Shown piece by piece: positions 33,826 through 46,152 of a stretch of DNA of 64,000 bases. Source of the stretch: Microbotryomycetes sp. JL201 (taxonomy: Eukaryota; Basidiomycota; Microbotryomycetes). Numbering within the stretch: the first letter of the stretch is position 1; each line of letters opens with the position of its first letter. The stretch covers positions 417,959 through 481,958 of the forward strand of contig JAQYUZ010000010.1 in the NCBI GenBank assembly GCA_033819885.1, written 5' to 3'. The notes beneath the pieces are model-generated. The model was not told the DNA's origin, did no database searches, and was given only the letters and a program-made list of their open reading frames with translations. The position numbers and the translations under genes were made by a program.

Positions 33826-36269
33826 TTGGACCACCAAGCCTGCTGCCGTCAGGAGAGCGGCTACAACTTGTGTTTGTTCGGTTCAGCTGACATTGGCGAT
33901 CGGCATCTCGTTTTGTATGTAGCATCATGTCAAAGTCGGAACACCTTATTACTTGGTCAACCGAGCCCTGCTTCAGGTCGGCACGTCGTCGAGCTGCATT
34001 TCCGAACTGTGTCCACTTTCACGCCGTTGCGCGAGCCTGCTGCAACCGACGCATCGACCGACGCAACGTCGAGCACGTCGACAGCTTCACAAGCTGCAGT
34101 CCGAAGAGCTCGCTTTGACTACCGCAAGCAACTCGTCCGATTGCGAAAAGAATTGCAACTTTTGAGCAAACGGTTGCCACCTTTGAGACAACCAACCCGA
34201 TACTCGCTACTGGCCATTATCGTCATAGCGGCGGGCGTTGGGACCGTCATGTATCACCTGGTCTCACCATTCCGACACCTCATCATTGCCGCCGACCGCT
34301 GCTTAAGGGTCGCGTGGGCCGTCTTTTGGTGTATCATCGACTACAAGGTCTTGTTCAGAAAAGAGTGGCCAGACTCGCCAGAAGGCAAACAACAGAGGCA
34401 TGAAGATTACGAGTCGACGCACTGGAAGTGCGCCGTCAGGATTCGCGAGGTGCTCAAGAAGAATGGCGGCATTTACATCAAGGCGAGTGTTCTCTGGTGT
34501 TTCGACATGCTTACGTCTAGCTGATCCTCGAGCAATACTCATAGCTCGGTCAACACTTGTCTGCGGTTCAGCTGATCCCAGTGCCATGGACTGAAGCCAT
34601 GAAGCCGCTCCAAGACCAATGCTTTCCTACCCCTCTGCACGAGCTGCAAGAATTGTTCCTCTCGGACGTTGGAGCACCGCTATCTGCATTCTTTTCGACT
34701 TTTGATCCAGATCCAATCGGCGTAGCGTCTCTGGCCCAAGTGCATCGCGCGACGGATCGCAAGACGGGTCGTCAAGTCGCCGTCAAAGTCATGCATCCGG
34801 ATTTGGAAGAGTTTGCACAGATTGACATGAAGACGACGACGATGATGCTCAAGGTCGTCAAGCGAGTGTTTCCGTCGTTCGAATTTACATGGCTTGGTGA
34901 AGAGATGGAAGAGAATTTGCCGCTCGAGATGGATTTCCGTAGGTGGAGTGGGTGCGGTGCGACAAGGAGATGATGCTGATCCAACCTTTACCCTCAGGTC
35001 ACGAGGCGGCGAATGCAGAGCGGTGTCGGGCTGACTTTGCTTCATTGTCCCGAACGACCTTGGTTGTTCCAGAGGTCTTGTGGGCCAAGAAGCGCGCAAT
35101 GGTCATGGAATGCGAGTCTATTGATGTACGCTCCGTCAACTGTCTGACCTGTCTACGCACAGTTATTGAAGGCGCCCGCATCGACGACCTGGCATATCTC
35201 GCTAGACATCAGATCGACCGCAATCAGGTAGCCAAACAGTTGCAACATATCTTTTCACGTATGATATACGTCACTGGATTCTTTCACGCGGACCCGCACG
35301 GAGGCAACTTGTTGATCAGGCCGGCCCAGCCTGATTCGAGGTCGCCATATAATTTCGAAATCGTCTTGCTCGACCACGGTTCGTTACGAGTCAGCTGCAG
35401 AAGCTGCCATAGCTGATTTGATGCTCGCAAAGGCTTATACTTTGACATGTCTGCCGAGTTGCGCGTCAATTATGCCAAGCTATGGTTGTCGCTAATCTCG
35501 CCAGGGTCTCCCGAGGTTGACAAAGAGCGACGCAAGTACGCGTACCTCGTTGGCAAGATTGACGACGAAATGTATCCTCTGTTCCAAGCTGCCATCACCG
35601 GTCGAGCGGCTTTGGACGACCCGTTCATGTCGAGGGCCGACGGTACGAAGCGGGGCAGTGTCATGGAGTTGGGAGAGAGCACGTTAGCTGAACAAAAGAG
35701 GATGAGACATGCGATTGTCGAGACGGAAGGATTGATGCAAAGCTTGTTCGAATTGTTGAGAAGGGTGCCGAGGCGGTTGTTGATGGTGCTCAAGGTCAAG
35801 TGAGTTGGCTGTGCATGCCGTAAGCCCGCTTCGTGGCGCGCTGCTGACACGTTTGAGTTTGCTCGTTCAGTGATCTCGCTCGGTAAGTTACGACGGCGGT
35901 TGTCACCTCGAGGAACCTGTTGACTGACTCGATTACTGTTTCCGTAGTGCTCTGGACAAGTCGCTGCACACGACTCACAGTCCAACGCGCATTTTCATGA
36001 TTGTTGCACACTACTGCAATTTGTCAGTGTATCAAGCTGATAAAGCCGACCTCGCCCTCGAATACCGTATGTTTGGCATGTCGTTTTCGCTCGTTCGGTC
36101 ATTCATCTCGAGCTGGTGGAGGTACAAAGTGTGGCAAGTCAGTCTCGGCAGTGCCGAGTTGTACGAAGATTCAAAGGCAAGGCTGTCGAAGCTTTCGCTC
36201 TGGTTGAACGGGTTCAGGCAAGGCGGATTTGAAGGTGCGAGCCGAGAGTTGGCAGGATTGACTATGTAG
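33826..36269 (+). CDS. UbiB/ABC1 atypical kinase family protein (ADCK1/5, Mcp2-like)
   Basis: Atypical protein-kinase-like ATPase, probably in the inner mitochondrial membrane. Exons 33826..34482, 34545..34938, 34998..35378, 35433..35799, 35871..35882 (12 bases) and 35948..36269; about 710 residues. A membrane span (YSLLAIIVIAAGVGTVMY) precedes the kinase. Family motifs are KxGQ in YIKLGQHLSAVQ, the Ala-rich loop in VASLAQVHRA, the Lys in VAVKVMHPDL, the catalytic/metal segment GFFHADPHGGNLL and VLLDHG. The first intron (34483..34544) has a GC donor (CAAG|GCGAGT). At 35127..35172 the frame is open but the sequence looks like an inserted segment: CESID and GARIDDL would be adjacent in relatives. 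The first ATG is uncertain. Confidence 0.85.
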
Positions 36270-36613
36270 CCATGAGATTGTCCCAAATAGAACGTGTATG
36301 GTTTTGCACCCGTCTGCTCGTCTTTGCGCTCGGGCCTCTCGCGCGTGTTTCGATTTTTGGAAACGCGCCAACGGCGAGCGCTGGGTCGGTGTCACAAGTC
36401 AACAGAGCATTGCTCGCGCTCTTTTGTCGGCACAAGCACTCTCTGTGTCTATACCGACAGGGCTGCGCCTCGTTTTCGGCTACACGCGAGAGCATTTTCC
36501 TTTGGCGGTCGTTGCTTTCACGCGCTGGCATCGACACGCCACGGCACGATCAGCTAGTCAGCATCCCTACAAAATTCATTTAAAAGCTTGCACGAGCGGT
36601 CACGAGCTGCAAG
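36270..36613. other. Intergenic
   Basis: Between two genes on the plus strand; presumably the terminator of one and promoter of the next. No gene seen. Confidence 0.35.
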
Positions 36614-39326
36614 ATGAGTGCAGGCGCAGACGAGGCGTGTTTGGCCGAGGCAGCGACGCCTGCGCGCCACACACCGTCAACCGCCACCCACGCAGGCTCT
36701 ACTCTGCTCAACAAGGCACTCAAAAATGCCTCGAGCTCGTCTGCAGCGACACTGCGCGCGGTCGAGCAGGAGCAATCGGCGACAGACAATGACGTTTCTG
36801 TACGAGCGCAATTTGAACAGCAACAAGATTTCATTTCGTTTGAACCTTCACCTTCACCACCACCTCCTGCTGCTGCTGCTGCTGGTGGAAGAGGAACGCC
36901 AAATGCGCGCGGCAACAATCGTAGGCGAGCGGCCACCGAATCGAACGGGCCAGCAGGGATCTCGAGCGCCAGTAAGCGCAGGCGGATTGACGACAATACC
37001 AATCCGGTCGGTACGCAAAGGATGCAGAAGCGAGAGCGCGACCGCAGCACGCCTTGGTGCGAAACGCCCGGCGTAGATTGGGATTCGTGCCGCAACGCCA
37101 CTGAAATGTCGGTTGATCTTTCAATGAGCATGTTGGGCAAGCATCGCGCTGACGGCTTTTCTTCGTCTCTCGGCACAGTCTCAACAAAGAAGCTCAGGCG
37201 TTCGTCTCGTACATCTCGCCGACTCTGGAAGAGCACAATCTGCGCATGTGGACGATTGAACTCATCAGGCGCGCGATCCAAAGTCACTACAGCGATGCAG
37301 ACGTGCAATGTTTCGGCTCAGTTGGCACAGGGTTGTACTTGCCTGGAGGGTAAGCGCGCAAACTCTGGCGCACGTTGTTGTTGCAAAAGTCTGGCTGGCT
37401 GACAAAGCGCGTTTGGGCAGCGATATCGATCTCGTGGTTTTGTGTCCGTCGTTCCCTGCCCCGCCTCTGAAACCGTCGTCGTCTCTACTACACCGCCTCG
37501 CAGCACTCTTGTTGTCGTCAAACATTGCCGACCCAAAGTCGATCGTCGTCATTGCCAAGGCACGTGTGCCCATTGTCAAATTCGTCACGCGCCATGGCGG
37601 ATTCGCGATCGACTTGTCCGTCAACCAAGCCAACGGTGTCGAAGCGGCCGTGCGCGTGCGCAAGATGCTCGAGCAGTTTGCATTCAGACCGCCAGGATAC
37701 GTTGAACCAGGAACAGACGTGTCCAAGCCCAACAAACCAGAACCAAAATCGAAAGACCAAGTCGTCGAGACAGACAGACCCGAAACGATTGTGACGGCCG
37801 ATTTGGGCGTGGCGAGGTCTCTGGTCATGCTCGTCAAAATGTTTTTGAACCAACGTGGCATGAACGAAGTGTTCACCGGCGGCCTTGGCAGTTACTCAAT
37901 CATCTGCCTCGTCATCTCGTTTTTGCAGTTGCATCCCAAAATCCAAACGGGCGAAATCAATCCACACAACAATGTCGGGCTGTTGTTTGCAGAGTTCCTC
38001 GAGTATTATGGCAAGCATTTCTATTATGACGTGACGGGTATCACGTTGAGGGACAGAGGCGGGTATTTCATCAAGCACGACAAGGGTTGGTACAGGCCGA
38101 ACCAACCTTATTTGTTGTCGATCGAAGATCCCAATGATCCAAGTGAGTCACTTTCAGAGAGAACCTGTGCCCCAGCGGACGCTTACAGGACTCGGATTCT
38201 TTGTGCAGGTAATGACGTCTCTGGAGGCTCTCACAATATTCTACGTGTCCGTCAAACGCTTGGTGGCGCGTTCGACTGCCTCGCAGCTACCTTGTCTCAC
38301 CGCGTTTCACATTTTCAAGCGCGCAAGGATCGTTCGGTCGTACCGTTGTCTGACGAAGCTCTACCGAACGCCGACAAAGCTCGTCACCCTTTGTCTCAAT
38401 CGATTTTAGGTTGTATTATCGGTATGAGTTCGGCTGGGATCGAGAGTCGAAACGCCAATAAAGAGTTGCACGACAGTGGAGTGTTGCAAGACTTGTTGGC
38501 GAACGATGAGATCAAGGGTTCGACGTCTCGGTCGGCTCTTAAAAAGCTGACCATGTCTGACAAGGTCAAGGACAAGAAGGAGAGGAAAAAAGCGAGGACG
38601 TTGGCCAGGTTGGAGAGGAAGAAACGAAAGAGGGAAGAGAAGGCGCAGGAAAAAGCTGAAAAGCAACGCGCGATGACGACTGCCGGCGGAAAGAAGAAAT
38701 CATCGAGGCAGAGTTCGCTCGACAAGGGTGCTCGGGACGAGATTGACAGTGAAGGAGAAGAGGTCAGTGAGGAGGACGATGACGATGACGACGACGACGA
38801 CGACGAATTGCACGCCTCGATCAATGGCGACAGTGACGGTGGCCGAGGTTTCGTAGTCGACGTCGTTGGCGAACGCAACCCCGCTCTCAGCAAACGTTTT
38901 GCTCCGGGTTCGGCTTTAGCGTCTCGGCAAAACAGTGACGATGAAGAGTCAGAGTCTAGATACTCTATTGGATCGCCTCGACCTAGTCTGACGAACGACG
39001 ATCGAGGACAGACTCGTGCCGCAAGCAGAGGAACGAATCCCAGAAAAGTCGACTTGCACCATACCATTTTTGTTGGCGGATCTTCAGACGATGAAGACGC
39101 GAGTCAAGATGACGATGACGATGACGATGACGATTACGATGACGATGTCATGCTCGGTGGAGCCTCAGGAGACGTGCTTATGAGTACCTCTTCTTCGTCA
39201 AAGCGAAACAAGTCACAGCAAAAAGACGAGGACGTCATCAAGCGCAAACAAGCAAAGGCAGATTATTGGGCTAGCAAGAGCAAAATTGACACGTCCTTGG
39301 CAGACAATGTCATTGATCTGTCCTGA
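36614..39326 (+). CDS. Non-canonical poly(A) polymerase, Trf4/Trf5 type (TRAMP complex)
   Basis: Adds short oligo(A) tails that mark nuclear RNAs for exosome decay. Exons 36614..37107, 37179..37349, 37421..38142 and 38209..39326; 834 residues. A disordered N-terminus (about 155 residues, with SASKRRRIDD as a likely nuclear signal) precedes the nucleotidyltransferase domain. The catalytic motif is GSVGTGLYLPGGDIDLVV with the two Asp of DID; the third Asp lies in GGFAIDLSVN. The PAP-associated domain has NVGLLFAEFLEYYGKHFYY and FIKHDKGWYRPNQPYLLS. The long C-terminus is highly charged, with Lys-rich stretches and two runs of 10 or more acidic residues. Confidence 0.92.
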
Positions 39327-39482
39327 GGTTCAACGGCCGTACAGCTCGCGGTTGATGCCCGTTGTTGTTGTAAAGTCCATTGACGCGAAAGATTGCATGA
39401 TGAAAATGACACGAATAGGATGAATAGCAACATTGAAACGACACACAGAGAAACAATACAACACAAATCGCGTACAGGAGCG

Positions 39483-40793
39483 TTACGCAAACGCTCTCGT
39501 CGAACCTGCCGCGCCAACCATGCTCGTTTTGATGCCGTTCTCGACCCAGCCTTGTAGTCTAGCCTTTGACAGAGAAAACTTTCGTTTCCGACCTGCGGCA
39601 CCGGCGTCTGAAGCGATTTCTTCAGTTCGTTGCTGCTCGTTTTCGGGTGGAGATGCAGCTGACGACGGTCGCGATGTTGCCATAGACGCTGATGCTTCGG
39701 GTGGTGACATGCCCGACTTTGCAGCAATCACGGTCGGACTGTGGGAACTCATCGTCGTCGACTGTTTGACGAGCTCTCGCTCAGGAACAAGTTCGACTGA
39801 ACCCTTGACCTGCTCGACCGGCTCGATAGGCGACGAACTCTCTTCGTCAGAGTACGTCGCTTCTACGAGTTCGTCCTCGCTCTCCTTCTTGTCTTCGCTC
39901 AGTTCCTGCCTGGCAGTCTTGCCTTTTTCCTTGCCAAGTTCGTCAACGACGACACTGCCAAAGGCGCTGTCCGTCGCGACATGATCTTCCGCATCCTCGT
40001 CGTTGACCTCCTGACAGTCGTCGCCACAAGAGACGCTCGTATTGTCTAAAGCCAAAGTGTTGATGCTGACGGCAGCATCTGCGCCGACAGAATCTCTGCG
40101 ATGTTTCCGTTTTGCTGCTTTGGACCACCGTTCGACATGATCTGGACTCCGACCGAGTTCGGTGCCATGATGACAATCTGGACAGCAAGGACTGAGAGGA
40201 ATAACTTCTGCCTGTTTCGGTTCGTTTGGTTTGCCAGACTGGCTCGGTATGGCGATGCCGACAGACCGACTTGGCGAAGTGGCGAGCATGAGGCTCTGTG
40301 GAGCCGACTCGACCGGGGACAGTTCCGGAAAACATCCTTGTCGCGGCGAAGCCAGAGGAGGAGGCGTGTCAAGGTACGACATGGTAGAAGCCGAAGTTCC
40401 CGCGTCCGTCGACAACGAGGGCGAAGGCAAACTGTTTGGCGGGGATGAGCCCAACACGGACGACTTGAGACAGCTTTTCGACGGACCACTCGCCGCTGCC
40501 GGCGTGCAGCACTTGCGCGACAATGCCGGCAGTTTGATCGATAGTTTGTTGTTGTTGGGAATAAAGTTTGGATCATCTTTCAGATCCGAATAGGCACGTG
40601 ACCTTGCGAAGGACGTTCGCTCGAGCTCGCGTTCGGGCGAGTATTCCCGACGAGCCGACTGCGGCGATAGCAGTGGCTGGATAGAATTCGAGAATCCAGC
40701 GCAAACGTTCTTCCATGCGCGCGAAGTGGCGTTGGATAGGTTGGGAGTGTCGACGCTGGCACGAAGCGGGAAGCGCAAGTAAGCTCCTGACAT
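39483..40793 (-). CDS. Unrecognised Ser/Pro-rich protein
   Basis: A single open frame of 436 residues from ATG at 40793. It is rich in Ser, Pro and Glu and largely disordered. A Cys/His cluster (CCPDCHH, about residue 203), a basic patch (KAAKRKHRR) and an acidic stretch (about residues 280-340) are visible. The C-terminal end has RKRKFSLSKARLQGWVENGI, which might be a short conserved helix. It is convergent with the Trf4-like gene. I do not recognise a family. Antisense ORFs over the same DNA are shorter and look like shadows. Confidence 0.6.
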   Translation of the reverse strand: MSGAYLRFPLRASVDTPNLSNATSRAWKNVCAGFSNSIQPLLSPQSARREYSPERELERTSFARSRAYSDLKDDPNFIPNNNKLSIKLPALSRKCCTPAAASGPSKSCLKSSVLGSSPPNSLPSPSLSTDAGTSASTMSYLDTPPPLASPRQGCFPELSPVESAPQSLMLATSPSRSVGIAIPSQSGKPNEPKQAEVIPLSPCCPDCHHGTELGRSPDHVERWSKAAKRKHRRDSVGADAAVSINTLALDNTSVSCGDDCQEVNDEDAEDHVATDSAFGSVVVDELGKEKGKTARQELSEDKKESEDELVEATYSDEESSSPIEPVEQVKGSVELVPERELVKQSTTMSSHSPTVIAAKSGMSPPEASASMATSRPSSAASPPENEQQRTEEIASDAGAAGRKRKFSLSKARLQGWVENGIKTSMVGAAGSTRAFA

Positions 40794-41917
40794 GATCCGG
40801 ATGCATGATACAGGTCACAAGTGCTACTCACGAATACGTCTTGACCTGCAAGCGTGGTCTCCCGCGCGAGTCGAGTCGTTTACCGTGCACCAGGGCCGGA
40901 TCGCGCTGCCCTTCTTGCGCACATTGCAGCACGAGCGCGAGTGGGCAGAACAGCACTCGCTTCTCGCGAGCAGAGTTCAAGTCTGGTGATGAAGCCAGGC
41001 GTTCGCTTGAACCGCTTGTGGCGGCTGGCGTGGTGGCACAGAATGACGCGGGGTCCCGGCGCCTGGCGTCGCCCTCTGCAGCTGCAGTCACGGCATCGCC
41101 TTCCAGACTGATGGCGGCCAGATCTTCCGAAGTAATGTACGAGCTGCCATGCCCGTCTTGCTTCGCCATGGTGCGCACGTACAAGCGAGGATGACAGGCG
41201 AAACATGGCGCCGAAGGCCTAGACCCCCGCGATGCGCAGTCGACAGGAGGTGCCGTCCAGTCTAGACCGGCTACAAATCAGCTCTTTGCGAGCCAAGGCA
41301 AAAGAAAGAGGTCCCACATGGCCGCAGGCACACTGACATGCCATGAAAAGCAAGTCACGATGACCGCGCGGCCACTCGGCGGGCACAGCCAGTCGTGTGG
41401 CAGGCGGCAGGCGTACACGTGTCCGAGGGTCACAGTCACGCAGACCGCTCGAGGCTTGTCAAGCAAGTCATCCAATAGCTACTGCCGTGCCGTCAACGGG
41501 CCGTGCACAGACAGCCCCGATGAGCAAGCGCTCGGCATCGCCAGCGCGAGCGGGCATCGGTCGCACCAGTATGTTGTGGTTCCGGCGAGATGCAGCAATA
41601 CCTGAAAGCTGACCGCGTTGGACTTGGCGAGGGGCAAAGTAAAAGGCACAGGGCCTTCGGAGTCGAGCTCGGAGGTGTCTCTCGTGAACCGACGAGAGAG
41701 CCGAGCACTTGTCACTCACAGTAGACGGCGATGCAATGCCACTAAGGGATAAATTGGCACGCGGAAAAGAGGCTCGCTTGATCTAGATCTCAAGTCAAGG
41801 AACAGTGACCCCTGTCCTGGCTCATTCAAACTTGATTCACCGAGAGCACTCTTTCGCGTACTATTGGTTCACTGACTCGGGCTTCCTTTCTGCCTCGAGT
41901 GTCTCCTAGTGGCCGAC
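40794..41917. other. Intergenic, no supported gene
   Basis: A 118-codon minus-strand ORF (40828..41184) ends next to a GTGAGT donor and could be an upstream exon of the Ser/Pro-rich gene. However, splicing it to the nearest acceptor does not give the right frame. Nothing else is recognisable. Confidence 0.35.
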
Positions 41918-44200
41918 ATGAAGCGGCAATGGATGGCCAACGGTCGCGGTGGCGTCGAGCAAGACAGGCTCGAGGCAGCGGGGCCATCGAGGGTAGACAG
42001 CTCACACAACGATTCAAAAGGGTCAGTCTTGTATGTCACGACTGTCTGGATGTACCTTGCTGTCGTGGTCCGCTGAACCGGTTCGCATGACTCGGACGCG
42101 GACACCTCGTTATCGCCGTGCTGCCCGAGCACGTCACAACGCGTGCTGATACCAGTTGCTACACAGTGTTCAAGAGTATGCGTCTCGCAAGCGGTCCAAG
42201 CGGAGCCGTTCGCCGTCGTTGCAGCCTTTGGCGCCCGCGCGCTCGGCCATCCTCTCGCTCGAAGGCTCTCTGAGCGAAGAAATCCTACTCAGGTGCTTGT
42301 CGTACCTCGACATTGACGACTTGATGCAAGTGTCGCGAGTCTCGACGGCCTGGCACAGACTCAGCCACGATCCACACGTGAGTTGACTTCACAGTGGCTT
42401 CTTTAGGGTGTCCTCGCTGATAGGCTGGTTCACGTATAGCTATGGAAGCGACTGTACATGTCAACGTTTGCTACAGGGAGGTCGCAGAGGTTCCTTGTGC
42501 CTTCGTCTTCTCACCGTGCCACGATGACGCCAACTCGGCCATGGCGAGAACTGTACAAGATTTCGGTGAATTGGAGGCGTGGCAATGCGCGGACATCAAC
42601 GATTACACGCGCGATGAGGGAAAGCGTTCTGGCCCCCGCACCGGGAGACTTGGCAGTCGAGGGCGAACAGACACCTGCGAGAAGGCAGACGGCCTCGACT
42701 GTGAGGCCTAATCGGACCAGCGCACGACATCAGAGGGCCCAAGCACGACCCACCGACACCATAGTACAATTTCATGGCCAGGTGTTCTTTACCGCATCGC
42801 GGTCGCAAGTCGGTGGCGTTCCGACCGTCGCAGTCCACAAATCTATGCCGTCCGGCGCCGACTCTGCTCAAATCGGCACAATATCGTCACCCTCAATAGC
42901 AGCTTACCTCACGGCTGAAGGGGCACAGGCCTATCAAATGTCGATCACGGAAATGCGACTGGACGAGGCGGGTCAATCTAGCGATACTCGACATCCACTC
43001 GTGCTCGCCGTGTTTTACTCAACGGGCCAGTACTCTATCTTTGCTGCGAATCTTGAACCGGAAACGCGAGCGTTCTCTTGGAAGGAAGAGTATTGCTCGT
43101 TGGCAATTTCGCCTTTGTCACGATTGACTCTGTCGTTCGATCCGATCGTGCTTGCTCGCGTACACTCGCCTTTGATTGTGACGTGCTCGAGCGCGTTTAC
43201 GATTCGGTTTTTGAGAATCAGGCACGTGCTTGGTGACGCGAAGCAATCGGCGACTGTCGTCGAGGAAGTGGCGCCGACATTGCACAGCAGCGAGACGTGG
43301 GAACCCGTTTCGTTGACCGTCAAAGAAACAACGAAGCGAGTCGGCGCTAGATCAAGGCAGTCATTGGTATCTGTACCAGCAGACGTTGAGGAGCGCTCGT
43401 TCAAGGTAACGCTGGCGTATTCGACGCCCGTGTGGCCCGACGGCTGGACCGTCGGAGTGCAAGAGTTTAGTTTGACGCTTCCAGAAGATTCAAGACGACG
43501 ATGCACGTTCGACTCGCTGCACGCCATTGCGCCACTTGCGACTCGCCCATCGGTCGGATCAGGATCGCTGCGCAGACCTTTGGACCTCGTTACTGCAATC
43601 GAGCACTCTGACCCATTCGTCGTCACTTCAAGAGCCGACAACACGATTCAAGTGTATGAAACGGTACATCATCAGCGTGCATCTACGAGACGGCAAGGCC
43701 AAGTTGCCAACTCTGCTGGTACCAGAGCCTTGTCCCTTGTGCACCGTCGCACATTGTTTGGTCATACGTCTGGCGTGACAAGTGTCGCTGTACAGGCAGA
43801 AACTGGCACGTGCGTATCTACTGCCAAAGACGGTCAAGTCAAAGTGTGGCAGTTGCGTCCTGCAGTCCAGGACAAGGGACGCGACGAGCAGGGGGCGCTC
43901 GTCGCGTCTGTTGACGTTGTCGACACTGATTTCAAGGAGACTGATGAGGGCGGGGTACATGGGTCACGGCGTGGACGCAAGCTGAACATTTGGGACGAGA
44001 TGAAGGCACTGAGGCGACGCAAGAAACGACGGCAAAAGCACGCGGCTATGCAGAGCAGGCTTCAGGTCGACCCGGACAACGCGACGGACGAATTGCAAGG
44101 GTTCGCTCGGCAAGTGTGGTTTGACGAGGACAAGATTGTAAGTCTGGTGGCGGACGAGCGTGGTGCGCACGAAGAAGTGCGCGTGTTGCGGTTTGATTGA
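41918..44200 (+). CDS. F-box/WD-repeat protein
   Basis: Likely substrate adaptor of an SCF ubiquitin ligase. Exons 41918..42021, 42167..42377 and 42440..44200 encode 691 residues. The F-box spans the second intron: LSEEILLRCLSYLDIDDLMQ, VSRVSTAWHRLSHDPH then LWKRLYM. A long middle region has weak beta-propeller character. A clear WD repeat near the end reads LFGHTSGVTSVAVQAE followed by KDGQVKVWQL. The basic KALRRRKKRRQKH near residue 640 may be a nuclear signal. Substrate unknown. The first exon was chosen because it alone gives an ATG, a GTCAGT donor and matching phase. Confidence 0.82.
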
Positions 44201-44472
44201 GCGTAGCAGGAATTGCGGGTGTTGCCATGAAGGTTGTTATTGTGTCGTCAGCCTGTCACGCGTGCCTTGAACTCGTTAATTGTGCGCGCCGCAGCAGTGT
44301 GAGACGCGTCCGCCGATCCGACGCGACTGATCTTTTTCCCGCTCACCGACACATCATTACACCGCACGCGCGTCATCAGACCAGCCGACCCTTGTCACTC
44401 GTTTCATTCTTTACTTGAACCTTCCGGACACTCTGCTTTTCCACTGCACCACTACACTCCGTTGACACGCGC

Positions 44473-45991
44473 ATGCCGGGCCCGAGCTCAGCGACGCACG
44501 CGAACCGCAAAATCACGCGGCTGCAGCGCCTTGCATGGTGCTCTGCAGCCGTCCTGCTCGCCTCTGCACCAGCTGGCACGTCTGCATTCGCTGAAGGCAC
44601 CATTTCGGACAGAGACTACAGTTTGCAGGTGAGCGAAACGCAAGAACGCGCTCAGACACAAACGCGCGTCTGCAGGCTAGTACACGACTAGTCCAAACCA
44701 GAGCAACAGCCTCAACCGAACCTTGTCTTGCACGGACGAGGTCTGCTGGAGAAGTAGGGCCGAGACTGCCACCTTTGGTCTTGTCGTGTGTTGCCTGCGT
44801 GCCTCGGCTTGCGCGGGACCCGAGCGCTCGTCCCGTTGTTCATCAACGACAATGAGCCACGGACTGATTGCGCATGCGCCCTTGAAACCCTACAGTATGA
44901 TGGATACAGCTCGACGAGGGCTTTCTGCATCGCGTTCCGACGACAATGCCAGGACGTGAGTTTCGAGCAGCGTCGTCTCATCTTGCGCAAGCAAAGGCTA
45001 ACTCGTGCTCGATCGAATGCAGTGTGCGTCCTTCTCTCTTCCTGCGGACGGGTCACGGATTCGAGCTTAATTTGCTCTGCTCACTTTGCCCACAGTCGCC
45101 AACAATCTCGGATGGCGGTACCAACTCGACTGCGTTACATCGCAATCTGGCAATCCCATCTTTGCGTTCTGCGGTGGCAGACAACGTGACGAGTCGGGTG
45201 CCGCCTACGGAGCAACGTGTCAGTCCAAGGTCATCGCCGACAAGGAGACATTCCGACTTCGCTGACAACGGCAATATAGATGATTTTACTTCGCACGTCT
45301 GTCCAAATACGAGTGGTTGCTCAGTGTCGGCTCAACCTGTCGCTCCAGTCAGTGCCTGCGCGTCTCTCTGCGAGCTCGTAATCGTCCGCTGAATGATTCT
45401 CGCTTGAACGATCAGGAGCGAATGTACGGCGACGGACCGAGGTAAGCCCAAGCACCTTCAGCCTGTAATCAGAAAAGCAGCCGTCCTATTGACACGTGCG
45501 AACGGCCGGGCACAGTTCTGGATCGACGTCGACGTCGGCAGCTGCGGCACCGGTCGCGACAAATGACTCGCAAGCTTCTGGAGAGGCAGACTCGTCCGGC
45601 AACGGGAACGACGAGTCTGACGGATCTTACAGAGATCACGGTGACGAAGGAATGCACATGTAAGTTGTGTTGAAAAGCCTCGAGCGCGCTTGCAGAGTGC
45701 GAGCACAACAGTGCTCATGACGACTGAATTCAGGAGCGACGCCCCGTCATCCGCAACAAAAGCAGTGAGTATTCCTCGTCACGCTCACTCGGTCGATTTG
45801 TCTGACGCGAGTTTTGACAGGCCGCAGCTCCGGTCGGACCAGCCACTCGAACCGTTCGAGGTTCGTTTGCTTATCCGACAGCTCTACCCAACTCTGCTCT
45901 GTCAAACTCGATTCAAGTACCAAAGACGACCTTGAGACTTGCTACATTTGGTCTGGGCTTTGCAGGATTCATTGCGCTGGCCGTTCTGTGA
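44473..45991 (+). CDS. Probable secreted, membrane- or GPI-anchored Cys-rich protein (gene model incomplete)
   Basis: The first exon, 44473..44628, encodes a signal peptide (LAWCSAAVLLASAPAGTSAF). The last exon, 45821..45991, ends in a hydrophobic tail (LGFAGFIALAVL) directly before the stop, as in GPI-anchored proteins. A 30-base exon 45733..45762, between an AATTCAG acceptor and a GTGAGT donor, and a Ser/Ala-rich stretch at about 45520..45660 precede it. In between, several splice-bounded pieces are Cys-rich (for example TDCACALETLQYDGY, YQLDCVTSQSGNPIFAFCGG). I could not fix the internal exons with confidence. The overall pattern of signal peptide, Cys-rich domain, Ser-rich linker and hydrophobic tail is that of a fungal cell-surface protein. 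Family unknown. Confidence 0.5.
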
Positions 45992-46152
45992 AACCTAGGG
46001 CCGACGGATTTGTTCGAAAGAGGGGGGGGCGCATTATCATTCGCGGATTGTTTGGGAGCATTGTGTACATACGCGCGTTCATCTCATACTCGTTCTCTCT
46101 CCATGCAATGTCCTGTATGGTGTATGAAACTGTTTTGTGCGCGCGTGTGTGA

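Noticed and set aside
37265-37876. A 203-codon minus-strand ORF
   Set aside because: Antisense to the catalytic domain of the Trf4-like polymerase.
43015-43644. A 209-codon minus-strand ORF
   Set aside because: Antisense to the F-box/WD gene, whose long exon is well supported.
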